NCBI GenBank assembly: GCA_018399135.1
Contig: JAGYPB010000013.1
Coordinates: 1-54,401, forward strand
Origin: Deltaproteobacteria bacterium
GTDB taxonomy: Bacteria; Desulfobacterota; Desulfuromonadia; Desulfuromonadales; Geopsychrobacteraceae
Direction: 5' to 3'
DNA length: 54,401 nucleotides
The notes under the pieces were generated by a model. That model had not been told where the DNA came from. It saw only the letters and a list, made by a program, of their open reading frames with translations, and did not search any database. Every line of letters starts with the position of its first letter. The stretch's first letter is position 1. The translations under genes were made by a program, and so were the position numbers. Positions 32,944-42,585 of this stretch are shown piece by piece.

Positions 32944-34077
32944 GTGAACTCCCTGTATTTCCATATTCCATTCTGCCGTCGGCGTTGCCGCTATTGCGAT
33001 TTCTTTTCGACAACGGACGATCCTGTCAAGCGTGATATCTATGTCGCCCTGCTGTGTCGTCATCTTGAGATGATCGGTCGTGACGCCGCGCTAAAAAATT
33101 CATTACAGACCATCTATTTTGGTGGCGGCACACCATCGTTACTTACGGTGGAGCAACTGACCCTGCTGCTGACAAAATGTCGCGACCGGTTTGGGCTGGC
33201 GACCTTTGCCGAAGTTACTCTGGAGGTCAACCCCGGGACATTCAGCGGTAACTATCTTCAGCAGGTACGAAAAGCCGGGGTAAATCGGCTATCCATCGGT
33301 ATTCAGTCCTTTGCTGACCAACAACTACAGCAACTGGGGCGCTGTCACAATGTTGATCAGGCACGAACTGCCGTTGCAGACGCCCGTGCTGCAGGGTTTG
33401 ATAACATCAGCCTTGATCTGATGTTTGCCCTGCCGGAGCAGCACAGCGAAGGTTTGAGTCGAGAGATTGAACAGCTGTTACAGCTGGAGCCGGAGCACAT
33501 CTCGGTGTACGGACTGACCATTGAGGAGGGAACTGAATTTAAACGCTGGCAGCAGCAGGGGAAACTCATCGTGACTGATGAGGACGAGTACGCAAGACAA
33601 TATGAACTGCTGCGCGCACGTTTTACTGCAGCCGGGTACGAACACTATGAGGTGTCGAACTTTGCCCGTCCCGGGCATAGATGTCAGCATAACCAGCGCT
33701 ACTGGCAGCGGCGCGGCTGTCTGGCTGTCGGTGCGGGTGCCCACAGTTTTGTCGAATCGGGCTACGGTGAGCGTTGGCATGTGGCGGCCGACCTGGTGCG
33801 TTATCGCCAGCTTCTTGCAACAGGGACTGACCCGGCTGAATTGCTTGAGAACTTCGATCGACGAGGGGCGATGGTTGAAACCGCTTATCTTGCCTTGCGT
33901 ACCAGTGACGGCATTGATCTGGCGGCTTTTGAGAAGCGTTTTGGTGAATCATTGCCCCACGCTTTTCCTTCTGTCTTTGCTCAGTTACGGGGCTCTTTGG
34001 TGTACAGCGATGGGCGGGTTGCCCTGCCCCCACAGCATTGGCTGATATATGATCATCTGATCGCGTCATTTTTTTAA
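32944..34077 (+). CDS. hemW: HemW, heme chaperone / coproporphyrinogen oxidase-like radical SAM protein
   Basis: A 377-residue radical SAM protein with the [4Fe-4S] motif CRRRCRYCDF (Cys11, Cys15, Cys18 from the GTG start at 32944). The start fits the family N-terminus (NSLYFHIPFC) and has AAAGGA upstream; an ATG 57 bases earlier is less likely. Other family features: YFGGGTPSLL, EVNPGTF, RLSIGIQSF, GFDNISLDLMFALPEQ, and a C-terminal HemN_C domain. Lacks the Cys-rich N-terminal trunk of true HemN, so HemW. Stands upstream of the heat-shock operon, as in many proteobacteria. Confidence 0.9.
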   Translation: MNSLYFHIPFCRRRCRYCDFFSTTDDPVKRDIYVALLCRHLEMIGRDAALKNSLQTIYFGGGTPSLLTVEQLTLLLTKCRDRFGLATFAEVTLEVNPGTFSGNYLQQVRKAGVNRLSIGIQSFADQQLQQLGRCHNVDQARTAVADARAAGFDNISLDLMFALPEQHSEGLSREIEQLLQLEPEHISVYGLTIEEGTEFKRWQQQGKLIVTDEDEYARQYELLRARFTAAGYEHYEVSNFARPGHRCQHNQRYWQRRGCLAVGAGAHSFVESGYGERWHVAADLVRYRQLLATGTDPAELLENFDRRGAMVETAYLALRTSDGIDLAAFEKRFGESLPHAFPSVFAQLRGSLVYSDGRVALPPQHWLIYDHLIASFF

Positions 34078-34118
34078 CGAGGTCTTGTGTTGTCGCCAAC
34101 GCTTTGCCCGGTTAGATC

Positions 34119-34147
34119 TTGACAAAGGGTATAAGCGTTGTTAGTCT
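34119..34147 (+). promoter_or_regulatory. Promoter of the hrcA operon
   Basis: TTGACA at 34119-34124, 17-base spacer, TAGTCT at 34142-34147. The -35 is perfect, the -10 poor. The CIRCE operator begins seven bases downstream, so HrcA would block initiation. Confidence 0.65.
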
Positions 34148-34153
34148 GCGTTA

Positions 34154-34180
34154 TTAGCACTCAGGATGGTTGAGTGCTAA
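34154..34180 (+). promoter_or_regulatory. CIRCE operator (HrcA-binding)
   Basis: Perfect inverted repeat TTAGCACTC - 9 bases - GAGTGCTAA, the exact CIRCE consensus, 35 bases before the hrcA start codon. HrcA repressor would bind here and control the whole hrcA-grpE-dnaK-dnaJ unit. Confidence 0.98.
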
Positions 34181-34215
34181 TATGAACGTTTCAGTGGTAT
34201 CATGGAGTTGAGTCG

Positions 34216-35244
34216 ATGGCTGAATTGAATGAACGCAGCCAGAATATCCTGGAAGCGATCGTCAAGGATTATATTGCGTCAGCGGAACCGGTAGGCAGTC
34301 GTGCCATTAGTCGCAGGCACCACTTTAACCTGTCGCCGGCGTCGGTGCGCAATGTCATGGCCGATCTTGAAGAGATGGGTCTGCTCTGTTCTCCTCATAC
34401 TTCGGCTGGTCGAATTCCAACGGAAAAGGGGTTTCAATATTATATCGACTCCCTGTTACAGATACGTGACTTGAGCGATAAGGAAAAGAAGCAGTTACGC
34501 AGCAGCTACCGTTTCTCCGGCATGAAGATGGAAGATATTATGCAGGAGGTCGGGCGGATCCTGTCGGGTTTGTCCAAGTACGCGGGTCTGGTCATGGTGC
34601 CGAAGTTTGCAACCACGGTATTTCGCCAGATTGAATTTGTGCGCTTGTCTTATGGGCGCTTGCTGGTGATCTATGTTTCAGAAACCGGACTGGTGCAGAA
34701 CAAGGTGATTTCTGCTGATACGGACATCGATCAACGCCAGTTGGAAAAGATCAGTAACTACCTTAACCGGGAGCTGAATGGCTTGACCATTCTCCAGGTA
34801 CGCGAGAAGCTGAAAAAAGAGATGCAAGAAGAAATTAGTCTCTACGATCAGCTGCGTACAAAAGCGTTAAGTTTGTCTTTCGCTGCGCTGCAGGATGAGG
34901 TGGAAGATCAGCTCTTTGTTGCCGGTACGTCACTGATGCTTGAACAACCGGAGTTTTCTTCGCCGGATCAGATGCGCCGCCTGATTCAGACCTTTGAAAG
35001 CAAAAAAATTCTGATAGACTTGCTCGACCGCAGTCAGTCAGCTCAGGGGGTGCAGATTTTTATCGGCAGTGATGTGGATCTGAAGGGTTGTAGTCTGATT
35101 TCTGCGAATTTTTCCAATCGCAAGGGAGCGATAGGAGCTTTGGGGGTGGTCGGGCCGATGCGCATGGACTATTCCCAGGTTGTGCCGATCGTAGATTTTA
35201 CCGCCCAGCTGGTCAGTCGCGTGCTTGATCGGGAAGCTGAGTAA
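34216..35244 (+). CDS. hrcA: Heat-inducible transcription repressor HrcA
   Basis: A 342-residue repressor of heat-shock genes. N-terminal winged helix (LNERSQNILEAIVKDYIASAEPVGSRAIS, then LSPASVRNVMADLEEMGLLCSPHTSAGRIPTEKGFQYYID), then a GAF-like domain (MVPKFATTVFRQIEFVRL, MRMDYSQVVPIVDFTA at the end). First gene of the operon and autoregulated through the CIRCE site just upstream. Confidence 0.97.
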   Translation: MAELNERSQNILEAIVKDYIASAEPVGSRAISRRHHFNLSPASVRNVMADLEEMGLLCSPHTSAGRIPTEKGFQYYIDSLLQIRDLSDKEKKQLRSSYRFSGMKMEDIMQEVGRILSGLSKYAGLVMVPKFATTVFRQIEFVRLSYGRLLVIYVSETGLVQNKVISADTDIDQRQLEKISNYLNRELNGLTILQVREKLKKEMQEEISLYDQLRTKALSLSFAALQDEVEDQLFVAGTSLMLEQPEFSSPDQMRRLIQTFESKKILIDLLDRSQSAQGVQIFIGSDVDLKGCSLISANFSNRKGAIGALGVVGPMRMDYSQVVPIVDFTAQLVSRVLDREAE

Positions 35245-35261
35245 TTATCAAAAGGAGATAA

Positions 35262-35864
35262 ATGACTGTGGGTAAAAAGACCGAAAAAAATGCAACAGAA
35301 CAGGTTGCAGAGATTTCTGCCGAGGAGTTGCAGCCGGAGGCTGAACCCTTTGTGGAGAATACAGGGCTGGAACAGCAACTGGCAGAAGCGCTTGAAGAAA
35401 AGCAGCGGCTGCAGGAGCAATATCTAAGAACCCTGGCGGACATGGACAATCTGCGTAAACGGACAACCCGCGAAAAAGAAGAGATTGCCAAGTTTGCTAA
35501 TGAGGGGATTTTACGTGACATTCTGCCGGTAATCGACAATCTCGAGCGGGCGCTGGAGCATTCTGAGAAGGCCGATGAAAGTGGTGGGCTATTAGAAGGG
35601 GTGCGCATGACCCTGTCTCAGTTTACTCAGGTTCTTGGTCGTTTTGGAGTGGAAACGATAGAATCTGTCGGCAAGCCCTTTGATCCCGCGTACCATCAGG
35701 CCATGGGACAGCTGGAATCAGCCGATCATCCGGTTAATACGGTGATGGTTGAAATGCAGAAGGGTTATCAACTGAATGAACGTCTGCTGCGACCGGCTTT
35801 TGTCCTGGTGGCCAAGCCGCCAGTGCTAAAGGCAGCAGCTGACGATGACAACAAAACTACCTGA
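35262..35864 (+). CDS. grpE: Nucleotide exchange factor GrpE
   Basis: A 200-residue co-chaperone that releases ADP from DnaK. A disordered acidic N-terminus, a long coiled coil (about 45-105, EEKQRLQEQYLRTLADMDNLRKRT), and the beta domain with FDPAYHQAMGQ and GYQLNERLLRPAFVLVAK. AGGAG five bases before the ATG. Lies 17 bases after hrcA. Confidence 0.97.
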   Translation: MTVGKKTEKNATEQVAEISAEELQPEAEPFVENTGLEQQLAEALEEKQRLQEQYLRTLADMDNLRKRTTREKEEIAKFANEGILRDILPVIDNLERALEHSEKADESGGLLEGVRMTLSQFTQVLGRFGVETIESVGKPFDPAYHQAMGQLESADHPVNTVMVEMQKGYQLNERLLRPAFVLVAKPPVLKAAADDDNKTT

Positions 35865-35902
35865 TATACAGGACAAAAAAGATCTAGGGAGGAAACAACG
35901 TC

Positions 35903-37810
35903 ATGGGTAAAGTTATTGGTATTGATTTAGGAACAACCAACTCCTGTGTTGCCATTATGGAAGGTGGCGAGCCGGTTGTTATTGCAAACTCGGAAGGGTC
36001 ACGTACAACACCTTCTATGGTCGCATTCACCGAGTCTGGTGAGCGGCTGGTCGGCCAGCAGGCTAAGCGTCAGGCAGTCACCAATCCGGAGAACACATTG
36101 TTTGCCATCAAGCGTTTGATCGGCCGCAAGTTCACGTCGGAAGCCGTGCAAAAGGACATGAAAATCAGTCCTTTCAAGATTATTGAGGCGGAGAATGGCG
36201 ATGCCTGGGTTCAGGTGCGTGACAAGAAATACAGCGCCCCGGAAATCTCAGCGATGGTGCTGCAGAAAATGAAACAGACAGCCGAAGACTATCTCGGAGA
36301 AAAAGTCACTGATGCGGTCATTACCGTTCCGGCCTACTTCAACGATTCCCAACGCCAGGCGACCAAGGATGCCGGCAAGATTGCCGGACTTAACGTGCTG
36401 CGCATCATCAACGAGCCAACTGCAGCATCGCTTGCTTATGGTCTCGATAAAAAGCAAGAAATGACCATCGCGGTCTTCGACCTTGGTGGCGGTACCTTCG
36501 ACGTGTCCATTCTTGACTTGGGTGATGGGGTTTTCGAGGTCAAATCGACCAATGGCGACACCTTCCTTGGTGGTGAGGACTTTGACCAGTTGATCATTGA
36601 CTATGTAGCCGATGAATTCAAAAAGGATCAGGGGATTGACCTGCGTAACGATAAAATGGCCTTGCAGCGTTTGAAGGAAGGCTCAGAAAAGGCCAAGATT
36701 GAGTTGTCCTCCTCCATGGAGACCGACATCAATCTTCCTTTTATTACCGCTGATCAGTCAGGACCCAAACACCTGAACATCAAACTGTCCCGCTCCAAGC
36801 TCGAAAGTATCTGCAGCGGATTGCTGGATAAGCTGGTCGGCCCTTGTAAAATGGCCCTGAAAGATGCCGGTTTGTCAGCCAGTGACATCCAGGAAGTCGT
36901 GCTGGTCGGCGGAATGACTCGCATGCCTGTTGTTCAGGAGCGGGTCAAAGAAATATTCGGTAAAACCCCGAGCAGAGGTGTCAATCCGGACGAGGTGGTC
37001 GCTATTGGTGCCGCGATTCAAGGCGGTGTTTTGACCGGTGATGTCAAGGACGTATTGCTTCTCGACGTTACTCCGCTGTCCCTGGGGATCGAAACCCTGG
37101 GCGGAGTCATGACCAAGCTCATCGAGAAAAACACCACGGTTCCGTGTAAGAAAAGTCAGGTGTTTTCCACTGCTGCCGACAATCAACCAGCAGTATCTGT
37201 TCATGTCCTCCAGGGTGAGCGTGAGATGGCCAATGACAACAAGACCATTGGTAACTTTGAACTGGTCGGGCTGCCGCCGGCTCCGCGTGGGGTTCCACAG
37301 ATTGAGGTGACCTTCGATATTGATGCCAACGGCATTCTGCACGTGTCAGCCAAGGATCTCGGTACCGGCAAAGAGCAATCGATCCAGATTACCGCTTCCA
37401 GCGGTCTGTCCGATGATGAAATTCAGCAGATGGTTAAGGATGCCGAATTGCATGCCGGCGAAGATAAAAAGAAGCGTGAACTGATTGAAGCTCGTAACCA
37501 GGCTGATGGTCTTGCTTACACGACAGAAAAATCCCTGGCTGAGCACGGCGAAAAAGTCGACAGTGCCACCAAGGCAAAAATCCAGGAAGCTCTTGACGAG
37601 CTTAAAAAGGCGATTGAAGGTGAAGATCCCGAGCTGATCAAGAACAAGAGCGAAGCCCTCGCCCAGGTTTCTCATAAACTCGCCGAGGTGATGTATTCCC
37701 AAGGGCAGGAAGATGCCGGTGCTGCCGGTAGCGAAGGGCCGACAGCTGAGGATTCCGCCAAGGATGACGTGGTTGAGGCTGAGTTCGAGGATGTTGACGA
37801 AAAGAAATAA
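35903..37810 (+). CDS. dnaK: Chaperone DnaK (Hsp70)
   Basis: A 635-residue Hsp70. Signatures [28 protein letters not shown] (here [14 protein letters not shown]) and [13 protein letters not shown] in the ATPase domain, linker near [19 protein letters not shown], and a C-terminal lid ending in the EEVD-like acidic tail [19 protein letters not shown] precedes the ATG. Followed by a hairpin terminator that separates it from dnaJ. Confidence 0.98.
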   Translation: MGKVIGIDLGTTNSCVAIMEGGEPVVIANSEGSRTTPSMVAFTESGERLVGQQAKRQAVTNPENTLFAIKRLIGRKFTSEAVQKDMKISPFKIIEAENGDAWVQVRDKKYSAPEISAMVLQKMKQTAEDYLGEKVTDAVITVPAYFNDSQRQATKDAGKIAGLNVLRIINEPTAASLAYGLDKKQEMTIAVFDLGGGTFDVSILDLGDGVFEVKSTNGDTFLGGEDFDQLIIDYVADEFKKDQGIDLRNDKMALQRLKEGSEKAKIELSSSMETDINLPFITADQSGPKHLNIKLSRSKLESICSGLLDKLVGPCKMALKDAGLSASDIQEVVLVGGMTRMPVVQERVKEIFGKTPSRGVNPDEVVAIGAAIQGGVLTGDVKDVLLLDVTPLSLGIETLGGVMTKLIEKNTTVPCKKSQVFSTAADNQPAVSVHVLQGEREMANDNKTIGNFELVGLPPAPRGVPQIEVTFDIDANGILHVSAKDLGTGKEQSIQITASSGLSDDEIQQMVKDAELHAGEDKKKRELIEARNQADGLAYTTEKSLAEHGEKVDSATKAKIQEALDELKKAIEGEDPELIKNKSEALAQVSHKLAEVMYSQGQEDAGAAGSEGPTAEDSAKDDVVEAEFEDVDEKK

Positions 37811-37825
37811 ATTGCTAACCGGGCT

Positions 37826-37866
37826 GGACGCCGATCATTTGAACATCAGATCGGCGTCCGCCTTTT
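37826..37866 (+). terminator. Terminator/attenuator between dnaK and dnaJ
   Basis: Ten-bp perfect stem GGACGCCGAT / ATCGGCGTCC, 14-base loop, followed by GCC and TTTTT. It would cut most transcripts before dnaJ, lowering DnaJ relative to DnaK. Confidence 0.85.
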
Positions 37867-37885
37867 TACTGTCTGGATATTTATT

Positions 37886-38998
37886 TTGGCAAAACGTGAT
37901 TATTACGAGATTCTTGAAGTCAACCGTAACGCCAGTGAAACGGAAATAAAAAAAGCTTACCGGCGTCTGGCGGTACAGTTCCACCCCGACAAAAATCCCG
38001 GCAACAGGGAAGCGGAAAATAAATTTAAGGAACTTTCTGAGGCCTACGCAGTTCTGTCCGACTCTCAGAAGCGGGCCACCTACGATCAGTTTGGTCATTC
38101 CGCTGTCAATGGTGCGGGCGGGTTCTCCGGCGGTGGTTTTGACTTTGGCGGTGCTCCGTTTGAGGATATCTTCGGCGACATTTTCGGTGATATCTTCGGT
38201 GGCTCACGGCGATCCGGGCGCGGTCGTCGCGGTGATGATTTACGCTATAATCTGACCCTCAGTTTTGAAGAGGCAGCATTCGGGGCCGAAAAAAAACTGC
38301 AGCTGCCACGTCATCAGCCCTGTGAGAGTTGTCAGGGTAGCGGCGCCCGTAGCGGGACGTCGCCACAGACCTGTTCAACCTGCCGTGGTGCCGGTCAGGT
38401 GCGCTATCAGCAGGGTTTCTTTACCATGACCCGTCCCTGCCCGGACTGTCACGGCGAAGGTAAAACCATTAAAGATCCCTGCCCTGATTGTAAAGGTAGT
38501 GGACGCATCAAGCAGAAGCGCACTCTCCCTCTTAATGTTCCGGCCGGCGTGGAAAACGGCACCCGTCTCAAGCTCAGCGGTGAAGGAGAAATGGGTAGCC
38601 AGGGAGGGCCTCCAGGCGATCTTTATGTCGTTATCAGTATAAAAAAACATCCGATCTTCGAACGTGATGGCCAGGATGTTATCTGCGATGTCCCTATCTC
38701 TTTTGTACAGGCGGCTCTGGGCTGCGAACTGGAGGTTCCCACCCTTGATGGACGGGTCAACCTTAAAGTGCCGGCGGGTACTCAGAGTGGCAAGATCTTT
38801 AAGTTGTCGGGTAAGGGTATCGTTGCCTTGCAGGGATATGGGCGTGGCGATCAGTTGGTGGTTTTACGGGTCGAAGTTCCCACTAAATTAAATGCTCGTC
38901 AAAAGGAATTACTGGAAGATTTTGCCAAGGCTGGTGGCGAAGAAATCCATCCTCAGGGTAAGGGTTTTTTTGATAAGGTGAAGGAGTTGTTCGACTGA
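37886..38998 (+). CDS. dnaJ: Chaperone DnaJ (Hsp40)
   Basis: A 370-residue type I Hsp40. J domain with HPD ([20 protein letters not shown]), Gly/Phe-rich region ([21 protein letters not shown]), four zinc repeats [32 protein letters not shown], and the C-terminal substrate-binding domain. The start is TTG (TTG-GCA-AAA, giving [10 protein letters not shown]) with no strong ribosome site, which with the upstream terminator suggests deliberately low expression. Confidence 0.96.
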   Translation: MAKRDYYEILEVNRNASETEIKKAYRRLAVQFHPDKNPGNREAENKFKELSEAYAVLSDSQKRATYDQFGHSAVNGAGGFSGGGFDFGGAPFEDIFGDIFGDIFGGSRRSGRGRRGDDLRYNLTLSFEEAAFGAEKKLQLPRHQPCESCQGSGARSGTSPQTCSTCRGAGQVRYQQGFFTMTRPCPDCHGEGKTIKDPCPDCKGSGRIKQKRTLPLNVPAGVENGTRLKLSGEGEMGSQGGPPGDLYVVISIKKHPIFERDGQDVICDVPISFVQAALGCELEVPTLDGRVNLKVPAGTQSGKIFKLSGKGIVALQGYGRGDQLVVLRVEVPTKLNARQKELLEDFAKAGGEEIHPQGKGFFDKVKELFD

Positions 38999-39037
38999 CA
39001 TTTTTTGTTGGTGCGGCGCGATGATAATGGAGTACCG

Positions 39038-40879
39038 ATGAAGCGATTCGCTTTTGTGTTTCTCTTGCTGTTTGTCCTGTGTTTGTCTCAGGGGCTGTCT
39101 TCTGTGGCAACTGCTGCCGGTTTTGAGCGTGGCCAGGAGCTCTATCAGTTGGGGCGAGAGGATCAGGCTTTGGCGGCACTGCGTGATCACATCCGCAGCG
39201 CTCCTGAAACTGTTGAAACAGCCCGCGCCTATGCCCTGATTGGTAGAATTCTGACCGAACGGCAACAGTATCCAGAAGTCATTCTCTACCTGCAGCGTGC
39301 GCCTGCCGTATTACGTAGCCCGGATATCGAATTGCTCCACGGCAACGCTCTGGTGGCTACAGGCAAGGTTGCTGAAGGGTTGGTGATGCTGCGTCCGCTG
39401 ATCGACGAGTCTTTTTCCCCTGCTGATCAGGAGCGCTTGTATCAGGCCCTGGCTGGCGCCAATCTGACCCAAAATCAACCCTTGTTCGCTTTATATTATC
39501 TGCACCAGGAGCTGACCTTAAACGTGGATCAGCAGGCAGTTTTGAAGCGGGTGCGGCAGCTTTTGCAGAATCATCTGTCTGATGTTGACCTGGCTGAAGC
39601 GGCATTTATGTGGCAGGGCACAGAAATCGGCCAGGATGCCCGGCTACAGATTGCCCGGCGGGCGCTGGCGCGACAAAATCCAGAAATCGCCAGGCAGCAG
39701 CTGGAAAACCTGTTGGCGATAGGTATCCCTTTCCCCTACTGGCAGGAAGCTGAAGAATTATTAGAGCGCACGCAGGAAGACGGTTGGCTCAATCGCAATG
39801 CCGTCGGTGTGGTGTTGCCCCTGTCCGGACCTTATGCCTCCTATGGCGAGATAGTTAAAAACGGACTGGAGCTGGCACTTAAGGAGCACAACAAAACACG
39901 CTTCCCTGTTCGTTTTATTTATCGCGATAGTGCCGACAATGTGCCCGTTGGCCGTCTGATCAACGGGCTGGCCAATGAGGATCGCGTTATCGGGATTATT
40001 GGGCCACTGCTCAGTGCTGATGCCATGGATGCGGCGCGAGAAGCACAACGGCAGATGGTGCCAATGCTGGCGCTGGCGCAAACCGAAGGGCTGCCACAGG
40101 TCGGCAACTTTGTTTTTCGCGATACAGTAACTGCTGAACAGCAGGTCAGAACCTTGGTTGATTACGCTTTGGCTAACGACCGCATCAGCTTTTCGGTACT
40201 GCACCCCCAGACCCGCAGTGGTCAACAGATGGCTCAGCTGTTTGAGAAGCTGGCTAGGCGTGAGGGTGGGGAACTGATAGATATCATCAGTTATCCTGCT
40301 GGAACGACCGATTTTCGTGGACAGATTGAGCAGTTGCTCTGGTCAAATCGCAGCCGCCCGATTGATGAAGAAAAAAGTGGTGGACTTGAGCCGCCGGAAT
40401 ATCCGCTGTCCCCTTTTCATGCCCTGTTTATTCCTGATTTCGCCGATAATATCAGCCTGATTGCCCCGCAATTAATGTTTTACGGTATCAAGGATGTGCT
40501 GCTGTTGGGCATCAACGGCTGGTATTCACCGGAGCTGATTCATCGGGCCGGCCGTTTTCTTGGTGATGCCGCATTTGTCGAAGCTTTTTATGCCGACAGT
40601 CGTCATCCTGAGGTAAGGCGTTTTGTTGAGTTGTTTCGCGGCGTTTATAGCGAGGAGCCAAGTGTTCTCGAGGCTCAGGCCTTTGACGCGGCAAACCTGT
40701 TGTTGGCCACTATTGATCGCCCCGAGGTGGGTAATCGCGACGATTTGCGTAAAGCCTTGCTGCATCTGGAGGGGATTCGCGGAGTGACCGGAACCAGAGG
40801 ATTTGACCTGGAAGGAGAGGCGATCAAGGAGTTGAATCTGCTTGGCGTCGAGCGTGGCCGTCTGATCCAGAAAAACTAA
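39038..40879 (+). CDS. LpoA/LppC-like periplasmic protein with TPR and ABC-type substrate-binding domain
   Basis: A 613-residue exported protein. Start at 39038 (GGAG upstream) gives a signal peptide MKRFAFVFLLLFVLCLSQG ending near VATAAG. Residues 25-230 are helical repeats of TPR type (FERGQELYQLGREDQALAAL); residues about 255-610 are a periplasmic-binding-protein fold (VGVVLPLSGPYASYGEIVKNGLELAL, VIGIIGPLLSADAMDAA, DAANLLLATI). This is the layout of penicillin-binding-protein activators of the LpoA type, though a lipobox Cys is not clear. Role: probably cell-wall synthase activation, by family. Confidence 0.8.
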   Translation: MKRFAFVFLLLFVLCLSQGLSSVATAAGFERGQELYQLGREDQALAALRDHIRSAPETVETARAYALIGRILTERQQYPEVILYLQRAPAVLRSPDIELLHGNALVATGKVAEGLVMLRPLIDESFSPADQERLYQALAGANLTQNQPLFALYYLHQELTLNVDQQAVLKRVRQLLQNHLSDVDLAEAAFMWQGTEIGQDARLQIARRALARQNPEIARQQLENLLAIGIPFPYWQEAEELLERTQEDGWLNRNAVGVVLPLSGPYASYGEIVKNGLELALKEHNKTRFPVRFIYRDSADNVPVGRLINGLANEDRVIGIIGPLLSADAMDAAREAQRQMVPMLALAQTEGLPQVGNFVFRDTVTAEQQVRTLVDYALANDRISFSVLHPQTRSGQQMAQLFEKLARREGGELIDIISYPAGTTDFRGQIEQLLWSNRSRPIDEEKSGGLEPPEYPLSPFHALFIPDFADNISLIAPQLMFYGIKDVLLLGINGWYSPELIHRAGRFLGDAAFVEAFYADSRHPEVRRFVELFRGVYSEEPSVLEAQAFDAANLLLATIDRPEVGNRDDLRKALLHLEGIRGVTGTRGFDLEGEAIKELNLLGVERGRLIQKN

Positions 40880-40901
40880 GCGATCACCTTAAGAATAGCG
40901 C

Positions 40902-41966
40902 TTATGGCGAGCATGGTAGAAGCTCCAGTGCGCGTGAGCGCCACGAAAGCACACCAATCTGGGTGTGCATCCGTTCGGTAAGCTGCGGAAAGTCGCTTTG
41001 GATGACGTTGGCAGCAAAGTCAGCCAGAAAGCGCGATTTCAGTTCAGCGCGTGCGCGATCCATCCCGATCCCTTCGTAGGGAACCGACGTAAATAACAAA
41101 AAGCCGTCATCAGGAATCCGGCCGGCGCGCATATTTTCTTCAATAATTCCAGCCGCCTTGCGGATCGGATCAGCCAGATCCGGGCTGTAAGGGCCAATAA
41201 TTAGCGCCAGATTTGGTGTATGCAGAAAGTCGAAGCCGCGTCCCAGGCAGATCATCCACTCCCGATGTTCTACATCCAGCAGCCGAGAGGTGTTGCGTAC
41301 CTGGGTAATGCGTTTAATGTTCCCCTGCAACAAAGGCAGCAGATCGTGTTGCATCTGTTCTGACATGTCCGGAAACATGTTCCCGATCTTGTTCCCCAGG
41401 GTCGGCATATCGTCTGGCGACAGGGTTGAGAGGTCGAGGAGTTCGTCCTCGGCTCCATGCAGGATCAGGGCATCTTCATCTGTTTCGTAACCACACAGCA
41501 AAGGATAGATGGTGCCGTGTCGGCTACCAAAAATATATTCCGCCTGTTGCTTGATCTGGCGGCAGTGAGCGAGGGCAGCAGCCGTATCACAGTTAAAACC
41601 GCCGCAGCCCCTGCGGTCATCACCGCGGGAAAAATGATAGGTGATAAAGATCAGGATCTGGCGTCCGGCCGCGAGCATGCGGTGGACTTCTGCGGCCAGG
41701 ACTTCACCCAGGTGCGGCCAGCCGAGGTCAAAGATGCCGCCAAGGTTGCGGAAAGGCTGGATGATGCCGGGCGGGGTGCCGGTGGCGACCGGGATGTTGA
41801 TGCGTCCGTCCATACACTTAAGAACCATGATGGCCGTGGGATATTTAGCCAGGTAGAATTCACGTGCCAGGCTGGCATCAGGGCTGCGAAAATCCGTGGT
41901 GTGGCGCTGGGCAAGGTCCTGCAGCCAGGCAATACGTTCCGCGATTGGTTGTTGATGAATGGGCAT
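40902..41966 (-). CDS. Beta-carbonic-anhydrase-like protein
   Basis: A 354-residue soluble protein. The strand-loop IMVLKCMDGRINIPVA carries the C-x-D-x-R element of beta-class carbonic anhydrases, followed by a Gly-rich IIQPFRNLGGIFDLGWP and then ITYHFSRGDDRRGCGGFNCD. In canonical enzymes zinc is held by C-x-D-x-R plus H-x2-C; here His and the next Cys are ten residues apart, so the metal site is altered. The C-terminal 200 residues do not match anything I recognise. It ends 23 bases from the convergent LpoA-like gene. Carboxysomal-type carbonic anhydrase is another possible relative. Activity uncertain. Confidence 0.55.
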   Translation of the reverse strand: MPIHQQPIAERIAWLQDLAQRHTTDFRSPDASLAREFYLAKYPTAIMVLKCMDGRINIPVATGTPPGIIQPFRNLGGIFDLGWPHLGEVLAAEVHRMLAAGRQILIFITYHFSRGDDRRGCGGFNCDTAAALAHCRQIKQQAEYIFGSRHGTIYPLLCGYETDEDALILHGAEDELLDLSTLSPDDMPTLGNKIGNMFPDMSEQMQHDLLPLLQGNIKRITQVRNTSRLLDVEHREWMICLGRGFDFLHTPNLALIIGPYSPDLADPIRKAAGIIEENMRAGRIPDDGFLLFTSVPYEGIGMDRARAELKSRFLADFAANVIQSDFPQLTERMHTQIGVLSWRSRALELLPCSP

Positions 41967-41996
41967 GTTCGTTTCTCACTTGATAAAAAATGATAT

Positions 41997-42140
41997 GTAT
42001 CTGTTCAGCACAGAATCGGGGATCCTATGTCAAGGGACGCTTTTCGTCATCCATGACCGCTTGTTGTCGCCATCCATGGCGACAAACACCCTTGCCACAG
42101 GAACCCCGATCCTGTGCAAGGACTACAGCTGAATAGTTAC
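41997..42140 (-). mobile_element. MITE-like palindromic element, copy 5 (long form A)
   Basis: 144 bp, GTATCTGTTCAGC at the left and GCTGAATAGTTAC at the right (reverse orientation). Outer arms of about 29 nt pair with few mismatches, the inner hairpin is TTGTCGCCAT / ATGGCGACAA with loop GG (written on the element's own strand), and a second small hairpin GTCATGGATGAC follows. Flanking 8-mers (AATGATAT, AAAGGGTT) do not match, so the duplication is lost or the copy moved differently. Confidence 0.88.
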
Positions 42141-42153
42141 AAAGGGTTATCTC

Positions 42154-42348
42154 TTAAACCCGCGAGAAAGAGCTCGGATTACAAAGATTTTTCGCATACC
42201 GGGCAACAGCATTACAATTAAGGCAGGTATGACCCGGATTAGCCATCAGAGCATTGGCATCATCGTGGCGACCTTCACGGCGCAATTGACAGATATGCAT
42301 CCAGTGGGAATCTGGATCTTTACATTCGTGCTCTTCAACCCCTGTCAT
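42154..42348 (-). CDS. Cys/His-rich microprotein
   Basis: A 64-residue protein with GGGAGG eight bases before its ATG. It has five Cys and several His: EEHECKDPDSHWMHICQLRR, then PGHTCLNCNAVARYAKNLC. The HxC, HxxC and CxxC spacings suggest a small zinc or Fe-S binding module. Not recognised as a named family. It is bracketed by MITE copies 5 and 6 in opposite orientations, 14 bases and 25 bases away. Confidence 0.65.
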   Translation of the reverse strand: MTGVEEHECKDPDSHWMHICQLRREGRHDDANALMANPGHTCLNCNAVARYAKNLCNPSSFSRV

Positions 42349-42372
42349 ACAGCCTCCCTGAGAAAATATTTC

Positions 42373-42516
42373 GTCATGATTGATGTTCTATCCTTGCCCA
42401 GGGCCGTCGGGTTCTGTGGCAAGAATGTCTGTCACCATAGACGCCGGCAGCAAGCGGTCATGGATGATCCAACGGGAAACAATCGCGTCCCTTGTGATCC
42501 GGTTCTGAACAGATAC
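42373..42516 (+). mobile_element. MITE-like palindromic element, copy 6 (long form B, degenerate left end)
   Basis: About 144 bp. The right end GGTTCTGAACAGATAC and the central block AAGCGGTCATGGATGA...CCAACGGGAAAC match copy 7 closely; the left end is decayed (GTCATGATTGATG in place of GTAACTATTCAGC) and only 14 of 24 bases align. No target duplication found. The exact left boundary is approximate. Confidence 0.75.
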
Positions 42517-42585
42517 TGAATACGTCAAGTATGGCGCGAAGACATTATAACACTAATCCTGAGAAAGGAGTGAAGAGAGCTTTTT

